DNA from: Thermoplasmata archaeon
GTDB lineage: Archaea > Thermoplasmatota > Penumbrarchaeia > Penumbrarchaeales > Penumbrarchaeaceae
Direction of reading: 5' to 3'
NCBI GenBank assembly: GCA_023145185.1
Contig: JAGLEG010000392.1
Location: 1-8,425 of the forward strand
DNA: 8,425 nucleotides
Shown here one piece after another: positions 1 to 5,505 of the stretch; within the stretch, counting starts at the first letter, position 1; every line of letters starts with the position of its first letter. A program made the translations under genes and the position numbers. The notes under the pieces are model-generated. The model searched no databases and was not told the origin of the DNA. It saw only the letters and a list, made by a program, of their open reading frames with translations.

Positions 1-308
1 TCCGGAAGCAGGGCCCCATCGGATATCGCGACGAGGTAGAGGTCCTCCATTATCTCTCCCTTGGCGGATGTGTCCAGGTTGAGGGATAGGGTTGTGAGCG
101 CCTCCTCCACCACCTCGTTCGTGTGTTCGAAAAAGAGGTCCGCGGCACGTGTGACAGCAGCGTCCCACTCCTTGGAGGTCAGCCCGAACTCGTCGGCGCA
201 TTTCTCCGCGATGAAACCCTCCTCTCCCCTCATGTCCTTATCTGCGGTGCTCATGGCCATGAAGAGTATCGCCACGCTGGTTGGAGTGTCAAGCTCAACG
301 TTCTCCAT
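1..308 (-). CDS. TerB-like domain protein (partial, 3' end outside window)
   Basis: The frame is open from an ATG at 308 to the window edge: 102 codons, no stop, C-terminus missing. The product is all-alpha and acidic. Residues 12-50 read as a first TerB-type helical unit: a hydrophobic helix, then 'STADKDMRGEEGFI' and 'FGLTSKEWDAAV'. Residues 84-102 ('GEIMEDLYLVAISDGALLP') match the family signature in which a helix runs into an A-x-x-DG-x-(V/L) turn. TerB-like (tellurite-resistance TerB/DjlA-N type) domains are small acidic cytoplasmic helical domains, in some cases metal-binding, linked to stress and membrane-associated complexes; their biochemical role is poorly defined. There is no signal peptide or membrane segment, so it is probably cytoplasmic. 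It is read in the same direction as the upstream propeller gene, but a hairpin terminator and its own TATA-like boxes argue for separate transcription. No Shine-Dalgarno precedes the ATG. The family call is moderately sure; function is unknown. Confidence 0.72.
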   Translation of the reverse strand, partial: MENVELDTPTSVAILFMAMSTADKDMRGEEGFIAEKCADEFGLTSKEWDAAVTRAADLFFEHTNEVVEEALTTLSLNLDTSAKGEIMEDLYLVAISDGALLP

Positions 309-330
309 GGGCCGAAAGCGGTGTTAGAGC

Positions 331-360
331 ACATATACTTTATGATAATCATATAATAAA
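331..360 (-). promoter_or_regulatory. Promoter region of TerB-like gene (two TATA-like boxes)
   Basis: On the minus strand this AT-rich stretch has two candidate archaeal TATA boxes: TTTATTATAT (360-351) and GTATATG (338-332). The proximal box has its first T 29 nt before the ATG at 308, which would place transcription initiation at or very near the start codon (leaderless). The distal box would give a leader of about 20 nt. The absence of a Shine-Dalgarno before the ATG fits the leaderless option. Which box is used cannot be told from sequence. Confidence 0.5.
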
Positions 361-365
361 GATCA

Positions 366-387
366 GGGGGCCCCCAAGAAGGCCCCC
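366..387 (-). terminator. Hairpin terminator after the beta-propeller gene
   Basis: GGGGGCC (366-372) and GGCCCCC (381-387) form a perfect 7-bp all-GC stem with an 8-nt loop, beginning 21 nt past the propeller stop codon. Read on the minus strand the stem is followed by TGATCTTTATTATAT, a T-rich tail that fits termination. That tail is also the distal TATA-like box of the next gene, so the two signals overlap. Confidence 0.6.
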
Positions 388-408
388 ATTCACAACTTCC
401 AGAGATGT

Positions 409-3400
409 TCACTCGATGCTGAGGGACTGGATGCCCCACATGCCCATGGAGATCAGGATGTACCCCTCCAGGAGGAGCGCATCCTGAACGTGGCCAGGTA
501 CCAGCCAGGATCCGAACAGGTCCAGTTCCGCCCTGTCGCTCGTGTCTATGCCCACCAGGTTGTATCCGTTCTGCAGGAGGATACGGCCCTCCACGTAGGT
601 GGTCCCGTAATAGTACCCCTCGACCTCGGCGTAGTCCCTGGATTCGGGGATCCCCTCGATCAGTTCGAACACGGTGATCACGGTCTTTGGCTTTTCAGGC
701 TCCTCGTCATAAGCCCCCTTCTCGTCAGAGACCACATCGTATTCGTAATACGGGTAATACCAGTAGTTGCCGCCAGTTGTCAGGATCAGGCTATCCCCGT
801 CGAGGTAGAGGTCCTGTGCAGGCGAGTCGAGCGAGAGCGAAAAGATCAGCTTCGCCTCGTCTCCGGAGATGTCATATCCGTTCAACGAGTTCGTCTGGGT
901 CTCATCCCACCACGAGTAGATCGTGTAGGCAATTGTGAGGTTCTCCGAAACGGCCATCACGTTTCCGGTCAAGGTCATATCCTGGCCGACCTCCGCCACG
1001 CCTGACGTTACCTTCACCCTTGTGGCAACGGTGGAACCATATCCGTAGTAATACGAATAGTAGCTGGAGATGACCACGAACTCGTCGGAGCCGCCGTGAA
1101 CGTCTCCCACGTAGAGGGATGCGTTCCAGGGCACGTCGATCACAGCAGGGTCATCGCCCACGTTCCAGGTTAAGAGTTCCAGGCTGTACTCCGGTACCGT
1201 TTCGTCGGGTCCATCCTCGTAGATGTCATCCTTGACAGCATAGTCGTAGTAGTAATAGGAGTACGGATCCTCGAACAGTAGTAAAGAACCGTCGTCGAGA
1301 ACGCTCCACTGAGGAACGTCGTACCAATAGTAGCCGTTGCGGTCGCCGGATGTCAGGTCCCTGACAAAGGCGGGGTGCTCCACCACCGACAGGGGGTCGG
1401 TGACGTCGTATGCGTATATCTCCATTGTGGAGTTCCCATCCTCGGAGGGCCTGATGCCCCTTATCAGGACCATCGTTCCCTTGACCTCTATGTTCTCCTG
1501 GAGCAATCCCTCGGGGCCGAACTCGCCCACGACGGTGCCTGGATCGTCCAGCGATGTTATGGTGACCCTGGCGCCTGACGATCCCCATAGGGGCAGTTTG
1601 CAGGTGATCAGATGGTCATCCACGGCCATGATCTCCACCACGTTCGAGACCAGGTCCAGAGACCCTATGATCAGGGGATCGTCGGGATTCGATGGGTCTA
1701 TGGTCTGGACCGTCCTCTCGGATGTGGTGATGATGGTCCCATCCACCATCCTCGTCCTCTGGATGGGGTAGGATCCCTCGATGGTCCCCCTCACATCCAG
1801 GGTGCCATCCTCGAGGTCGAAGGATATCAGCTGTACTCCGTATGTGTCGCTGTCCCACCTCTCCCAGGTGTACGAGCTGAAGGGGATCAGGATGAGGTTC
1901 TCATCATCCAGTATGGTCAGGGCCTTATCGTCCCAGTTCGCCTCCGAATAGGTGTATCCTTCACCGATTATGACCCTGTCCGTCATGATGGCATTGTACG
2001 GGTCGGTCACATCGAAGAGGCTGACCGCCACCTTCATCTGATCTCCCGTATCGTCCACTCCGATAGCTATGATCTTGTACCCTCTGACCTCCATGTGCTC
2101 CACCCAGCCCGGGATCTCCAGCACATCGCAGAGCTTTGGGTCCGACGGGTCAGACAGGTCCAGGACATCCAGGGGGTCAACGGAATATGGAAGGTGTATC
2201 GTGTAGGCCCTGTCCCCGGCGAAGCGCGTTGCCATGAGGCTCCCCGCATCGTCTATCAGCAGGTCACCCTTGATCTCGAGGTCGCCGGTGTCCCTGCAGT
2301 CAATCACGTGCAGCCTGGAGACCCACAGTGGGTCCTGGGGGGTCTGGGTCACCACTCTGAGCATACCCTCGAAGAAATCCATCTGGTACCTGTCCCGAAG
2401 CTGCCCATCGACCGTAATGCTGTCCTTGACCTTGATGTCCCCTTTCGGGTCCGATATGTCCACGTATTTTATCGTTGTCGTATATGTGGGCCAACGGTCT
2501 CCGGTATAATTGTAGTGGTTTCCCGAGACGAAGATCGCCCTGTTGGTCACGTGTATGTTCTCGGAACGCTCCTCGAAGGACTCCCTGTCCACCTCCCCCA
2601 CGTTCTCGGGATCGGAGAACCCGATGGACACGATCTCGGTCCCCTTGTAAGGCTCCTCGTTGGATGGTTCGTCCGACTCCTCGAAGGATGGTTCATCGGA
2701 GCCGGCTGAACCTGGGGATTCCCCTCCCTCGTCCTTAATCACCATCTCCTCGGTGTCCATCACATCAGTATCCATCACGGAAACGGTGTCTCCATCCAGG
2801 TATTGGTAATGGTCCTCCTTGTAGGATACGATGTACAGTACCTCGCCGACCCTCCTGCTGTCCACGGGGTATCCGTTGATCTCCACCATCTGGACGACCC
2901 TCGGGGCGGATGTATCGGTGAGATCGACTATGTAAAGTGTCCCGCTGTTCCAGTCGCCGTACGTCTCCCCCTCTCCGGGCGTACCGGATACTATCACAAA
3001 TGCCAGGAAATCGACAACGTACATGCTGACGGGGTTCCCGATGATGGGAAGCCTTGACTCCACAGCGGGGTCATCAGGGTCCTCGATGTCCACGATGACG
3101 AAACCCCTGTAGCTGTTGAGCAGAAAGAGCCTGTCGTCAATGATCTTGATGATATCCGATTCCTCCACCTCCCGCTCCTTGGATCCGCTTTCACCATCAT
3201 CTTGAAGGGATGCCTCATCATCGTTGGACTTATCCGATGATGGTACTGCCACTCCGTCCCCCTCATCCCTGGCACCTCCGTAGAGGTTCTCTCCCTCTTC
3301 GGGCTCGGGAAGGGTGTCAAGGAAATCCAGCTCCCCGCCGTCAACCCATCTCGCATCAACATCGGGGGTCTCCAGGTCTATGGTCGGAGCGTATTCCAGA

Positions 3401-3624
3401 TATGTAGTCCACCTCTGTTTCACCTCCTCGTCCATGGCGGCATCGCCCACCGCGCCACTGAGGTCGATCTCATCCCCTTGATCGCCCCCATCGTCGCTCA
3501 GGTTCATGATGACCACTCCCAGTATGGAGAAGGCCAGCAGCGCCGCAAGGGCCGCCACGAAGAGCTGATGGCCTATGTGTTTCTCTTTTCTATCACTCGT
3601 TTCCTTCTGGATCCTTTCTGACAT
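409..3624 (-). CDS. Membrane-anchored secreted beta-propeller protein (Beta_propel / COG4880-like)
   Basis: Complete 1071-residue gene. Residues 1-20 are a charged cytoplasmic tail and 21-42 one hydrophobic anchor helix without a lipobox cysteine, so the rest should lie outside the membrane. Residues 43-150 are an Asp/Glu-rich linker. The propeller begins near 152 with 'VEESDIIKIIDDRLFLLN', the entry motif of the archaeal/bacterial secreted C-terminal beta-propeller family (distantly WD40-like). Blades follow with repeated D-(I/V/L)-x-DP-x-x-P turns, for example 'VDIEDPDDP', 'VDLTDTSAP', 'DLSDPSDP', 'DVTDP' and 'IDPSNPDDP', resembling LVIVD repeats. An acidic low-complexity insertion (about 270-328) carries a tandem 8-residue repeat, and Tyr-rich loops lie near 787, 858, 958 and 1001. 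No catalytic motif is recognised; a scaffold, binding or sensing role at the cell surface is inference. The ATG is fixed by a strong ribosome binding site. It is divergent from the glycosyltransferase gene. The family call is sure, the function unknown. Confidence 0.88.
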   Translation of the reverse strand: MSERIQKETSDRKEKHIGHQLFVAALAALLAFSILGVVIMNLSDDGGDQGDEIDLSGAVGDAAMDEEVKQRWTTYLEYAPTIDLETPDVDARWVDGGELDFLDTLPEPEEGENLYGGARDEGDGVAVPSSDKSNDDEASLQDDGESGSKEREVEESDIIKIIDDRLFLLNSYRGFVIVDIEDPDDPAVESRLPIIGNPVSMYVVDFLAFVIVSGTPGEGETYGDWNSGTLYIVDLTDTSAPRVVQMVEINGYPVDSRRVGEVLYIVSYKEDHYQYLDGDTVSVMDTDVMDTEEMVIKDEGGESPGSAGSDEPSFEESDEPSNEEPYKGTEIVSIGFSDPENVGEVDRESFEERSENIHVTNRAIFVSGNHYNYTGDRWPTYTTTIKYVDISDPKGDIKVKDSITVDGQLRDRYQMDFFEGMLRVVTQTPQDPLWVSRLHVIDCRDTGDLEIKGDLLIDDAGSLMATRFAGDRAYTIHLPYSVDPLDVLDLSDPSDPKLCDVLEIPGWVEHMEVRGYKIIAIGVDDTGDQMKVAVSLFDVTDPYNAIMTDRVIIGEGYTYSEANWDDKALTILDDENLILIPFSSYTWERWDSDTYGVQLISFDLEDGTLDVRGTIEGSYPIQRTRMVDGTIITTSERTVQTIDPSNPDDPLIIGSLDLVSNVVEIMAVDDHLITCKLPLWGSSGARVTITSLDDPGTVVGEFGPEGLLQENIEVKGTMVLIRGIRPSEDGNSTMEIYAYDVTDPLSVVEHPAFVRDLTSGDRNGYYWYDVPQWSVLDDGSLLLFEDPYSYYYYDYAVKDDIYEDGPDETVPEYSLELLTWNVGDDPAVIDVPWNASLYVGDVHGGSDEFVVISSYYSYYYGYGSTVATRVKVTSGVAEVGQDMTLTGNVMAVSENLTIAYTIYSWWDETQTNSLNGYDISGDEAKLIFSLSLDSPAQDLYLDGDSLILTTGGNYWYYPYYEYDVVSDEKGAYDEEPEKPKTVITVFELIEGIPESRDYAEVEGYYYGTTYVEGRILLQNGYNLVGIDTSDRAELDLFGSWLVPGHVQDALLLEGYILISMGMWGIQSLSIE
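2653..2700 (-). repeat. 24-bp tandem duplication inside the propeller gene
   Basis: Two adjacent 24-bp units (2653-2676 and 2677-2700) match at 20 of 24 positions and encode the 8-residue units SDEPSFEE and SDEPSNEE (residues 309-324). The repeat is in frame and sits in an acidic insertion between blades, so changes in copy number would not disrupt the fold. Confidence 0.75.
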
Positions 3625-3626
3625 CT

Positions 3627-3635
3627 GATCACCTC
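3627..3635 (-). promoter_or_regulatory. Strong Shine-Dalgarno of the beta-propeller gene
   Basis: The minus strand reads GAGGTGATC-AG-ATG. Nine bases are complementary to the conserved archaeal 16S rRNA 3' end (GAUCACCUCC), with 5 nt between the GAGGTG core and the ATG at 3624. This decides the start of the propeller gene and implies a leadered transcript. No comparable site precedes the other three genes in the window. Confidence 0.85.
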
Positions 3636-3704
3636 GATAGGGCCTTTCAACGCATTATTTTCAGCGATGGCCTTCACTACTATAACAACGAGTATCCATT
3701 GGTG

Positions 3705-3712
3705 TATATAAA
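3705..3712 (-). promoter_or_regulatory. TATA box of the beta-propeller gene
   Basis: TTTATATA on the minus strand (3712-3705) is a near-consensus archaeal TATA box. Initiation about 25 nt downstream would fall near 3683 and give a leader of roughly 60 nt containing the ribosome binding site. The core is nearly symmetric (TATATAAA on the plus strand), so plus-strand use cannot be ruled out. Confidence 0.55.
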
Positions 3713-3739
3713 TGGAAGATGGAACACTCCGGTAACAGA

Positions 3740-3747
3740 TATAAAAA
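3740..3747. promoter_or_regulatory. Additional TATA-like element in the divergent region
   Basis: TATAAAAA on the plus strand (TTTTTATA on the minus) lies midway in the divergent intergenic region. It could serve as an upstream promoter for the glycosyltransferase gene (leader of about 80 nt) or as a distal promoter for the propeller gene (leader of about 90 nt). Nothing in the sequence decides between these, or shows that it is used. Confidence 0.3.
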
Positions 3748-3812
3748 GCTTGTTCATCGTTGAAACGGAGAACAGGCGGTTGAATTCATATGGTTCGGAC
3801 CGTTTACAGACC

Positions 3813-3826
3813 AAAATGATTTATAC
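3813..3826 (+). promoter_or_regulatory. TATA/BRE-like promoter of the glycosyltransferase gene
   Basis: An A-rich BRE-like stretch (AAAATGA, 3813-3819) leads into TTTATAC (3820-3826). Typical archaeal spacing puts the transcription start at about 3847-3850, on the TTG start codon at 3848. That suggests a leaderless mRNA, or a short 24-nt leader if the ATG at 3872 is used instead. Confidence 0.55.
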
Positions 3827-3847
3827 GCACCGACGATTAAATGAGGG

Positions 3848-5383
3848 TTGATAGCTCCTGTCTGTGGGGGAATGAGCCTGGAAGTTTTAAAAGAGGATGT
3901 ACCACCAGCTGCCGGGAAGTGGCCGAGGGGCAGGCACAGCATGGTCCTTGCCCTCCTGGTGCTCCTCATATCCTCGGTACCGAGGTTCCTGCTTCTCGAG
4001 CGTGATATCTTTCCCAACGGAGTTGACGAGGGCGTCCAGATCATGGCGGGGAGGATGTGGGCGGAGGGCTTCACTTTGTACGATCAGATCAATACCGTTC
4101 AGGGGCCCGTCATGCTCGGCGTCTACGGCCTCGTGGACGGGGACCCGATCATGTTCAGATACCTCTCGGCCGTATCCTCGCTGATCATCCTGGGGCTTGT
4201 CATGTACCTTGCCTACAAACTTGGTGGGCGGATCACGATGGTCCTGGCCGGCGTCTTTCTCTCCATGGACCTGATGTTCCTCCACGAATCTAGGCTCGCC
4301 TCCCTTGATATGTACTGTCTTCTGGCCATCTCGCTCGGCGTGGCCTCGATAATGGTCTACAGGAGGAATGGAAGATGGCCCTATGCTCTCGCCTCGGGGG
4401 GCCTGCTTGGGTTGGCCAGCATGGTTAAGCTCTACGCTGTTGTAGCTGCGGGGATGGTGTTCCTGATAATTGTTCTCGACCTTATCTCCACCAGGGAGAG
4501 GTTCGCTGGTCGCGATCTTGGCCGTTTCCTTCCTGAACGTGCCAACGACGGAGGACGGGTTGGCCATATCGTTGCATTCTGCGCTGCGGGAACGGCAGTT
4601 GCCATCACCGTCCTGTTGATATTTGGGCCAGCGACGGTGATCGAGGGGATACTCCTGAACCAGATGGGCAGGCCCGTGGACCCCATCGGGGACAAGGCCC
4701 TCTACCTCGCCGTTTTCCTCGGTGCCAATCTGATCGCACTCCCGTTCTTTGTCATGGGGATCTCGAGGGCCTACAGAAGTGAGGCTGGAGTGGTGCTGAT
4801 AATATCACTGGGATTTCTCATGTTCATGTTGTTCCAGGCAAAGACCTGGCCTCACCACTTTCTGTACCTCTCCCCTGCCCTGGCGCTATCTGCGGGAATG
4901 GGGGGGACGCTGTTATCCCGAAGTTTGTCCAGGAGGCTTCCCTCGAGCAACAGTAGCACTGCCGTTCCAGCGGTCATTTTGATCATATCCCTCCTTGTGA
5001 TCGGAGGCTTCTCCTACGCGGTCGTGGAGAGGGGACACCCCGTGGAATATCAGGTGGCGGATATGGTGAGGTCCCTGACGGACGAGGGTGACTACGTCCT
5101 ATCGGGCAACCCGAGGATCCCTGTACTTGCAGACAGGCCTACCCCCCCTTCGATAGTGAACGTTGCCATCGTGCAGTCCCCTCCCCTTACGGATGAGCTC
5201 CTCAATGAGACCGTTCTGGAATACGACGTCAAGGTGATCGTTATGGCGTATCATCTGGAGGAGTTCGACGGCTTCATAACTTTCGTCAATGAGAACTACG
5301 ACCTGAGGGCCACGTTCCACGACACGCATCTCCCCTTCGAGCAGGATGAACGCATCTACAGGGTTTACGTTATCAAACCGTGA
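3848..5383 (+). CDS. GT-C membrane glycosyltransferase (GT39/ArnT/PMT_2-like)
   Basis: Complete 511-residue polytopic membrane protein, predicted to move a sugar from a polyprenyl-phosphate carrier to an acceptor on the outer face of the membrane. About ten hydrophobic segments are visible, roughly 32-50, 103-123, 128-146, 155-171, 183-210, 241-260, 285-305, 313-331, 338-356 and 373-394. The first outer loop has 'NGVDEGVQIMAGRMW' with the D60-E61 acidic pair typical of GT-C catalytic sites. It is followed by 'FRYLSAVSSL', 'HESRLASLDMY' (E147, R149, D154), 'LLGLASMVKLYAV' and 'PHHFLYLSPALAL', all in the order found in GT39/ArnT-like enzymes. Residues 395-511 form a soluble C-terminal domain resembling the extracytoplasmic tail of this group. 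Donor and acceptor cannot be told. The start is uncertain: TTG at 3848 fits the TATA spacing, while ATG at 3872 (residue 9) also keeps every domain; neither has a good Shine-Dalgarno. Protein glycosylation of the downstream surface protein is possible but unproven. Confidence 0.82.
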   Translation: MIAPVCGGMSLEVLKEDVPPAAGKWPRGRHSMVLALLVLLISSVPRFLLLERDIFPNGVDEGVQIMAGRMWAEGFTLYDQINTVQGPVMLGVYGLVDGDPIMFRYLSAVSSLIILGLVMYLAYKLGGRITMVLAGVFLSMDLMFLHESRLASLDMYCLLAISLGVASIMVYRRNGRWPYALASGGLLGLASMVKLYAVVAAGMVFLIIVLDLISTRERFAGRDLGRFLPERANDGGRVGHIVAFCAAGTAVAITVLLIFGPATVIEGILLNQMGRPVDPIGDKALYLAVFLGANLIALPFFVMGISRAYRSEAGVVLIISLGFLMFMLFQAKTWPHHFLYLSPALALSAGMGGTLLSRSLSRRLPSSNSSTAVPAVILIISLLVIGGFSYAVVERGHPVEYQVADMVRSLTDEGDYVLSGNPRIPVLADRPTPPSIVNVAIVQSPPLTDELLNETVLEYDVKVIVMAYHLEEFDGFITFVNENYDLRATFHDTHLPFEQDERIYRVYVIKP

Positions 5384-5388
5384 GGGAG

Positions 5389-5437
5389 TTCCATCGACCC
5401 GCCTGGATCGGCAGAGGCGGGAGTTGAACCGATGGAA
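5389..5437 (+). terminator. Nested hairpin after the glycosyltransferase gene
   Basis: The outer arms TTCCATCG (5389-5396) and CGATGGAA (5430-5437) pair over 8 bp. The inner arms CCCGCCT (5398-5404) and AGGCGGG (5415-5421) pair over 7 bp around a 10-nt loop. The arms are separated by 1 nt on the left and 8 nt on the right. The element starts 5 nt after the glycosyltransferase stop and is followed by TATATT. A terminator or 3'-end stabiliser is most likely, but the T-tract is weak. Confidence 0.5.
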
Positions 5438-5462
5438 TATATTGGTCGGGAAACCAAAAGAT

Positions 5463-5478
5463 ATTACATCACCGTAAT
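5463..5478 (+). promoter_or_regulatory. Palindrome upstream of the C25 gene TATA box (possible operator)
   Basis: ATTAC (5463-5467) and GTAAT (5474-5478) form a perfect inverted repeat with a 6-nt spacer, ending 3 nt before the TTATAC box. The position suits a dimeric regulator that blocks or aids TBP/TFB binding. The arms are short, so chance occurrence is quite possible. A second small inverted repeat (TTGGT 5442-5446, ACCAA 5453-5457) lies just upstream. Confidence 0.3.
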
Positions 5479-5481
5479 CGC

Positions 5482-5487
5482 TTATAC
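5482..5487 (+). promoter_or_regulatory. TATA box of the C25 peptidase-like gene
   Basis: TTATAC lies with its first T 24 nt before the TTG at 5506, so transcription should begin at or next to that codon. The same hexamer stands 27 nt before the TTG of the preceding gene, which supports both promoter calls. Confidence 0.5.
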
Positions 5488-5505
5488 TGGAACTGGGGTT
5501 TGTCC

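Noticed and set aside
61..327. Plus-strand open frames over the left end
   Set aside because: The minus-strand frame here gives a coherent TerB-like protein; the plus-strand translations are Ser-rich without family resemblance.
1612..2709. Long plus-strand open frame (365 codons) opposite the propeller gene
   Set aside because: It lies fully antisense to a gene with clear domain matches and a strong ribosome binding site; its translation shows no recognisable family and is His/Val/Arg-rich as expected of a codon-bias shadow.
3763..3805. Inverted repeat AAACGG/CCGTTT in the divergent region
   Set aside because: Six-bp arms 31 nt apart are expected by chance in a region of this size and match no known operator layout.
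3780..3851. Short plus-strand leader peptide (TTG to TGA, about 23 codons) before the glycosyltransferase gene
   Set aside because: It has no ribosome binding site, no composition suggesting attenuation, and it runs across the TATA box that probably drives the next gene.
3887..4567. Minus-strand open frame (226 codons) opposite the glycosyltransferase
   Set aside because: It is antisense to a gene with clear GT-C motifs and membrane segments; the product is charged and low in hydrophobic structure, with no start signal.
5391..5435. Possible tRNA fragment on the minus strand (GGTTCAACTCC resembles a T-loop)
   Set aside because: The flanking bases do not form a 5-bp T-stem, and no acceptor, anticodon or D arm can be drawn; the nested hairpin explains the sequence better.
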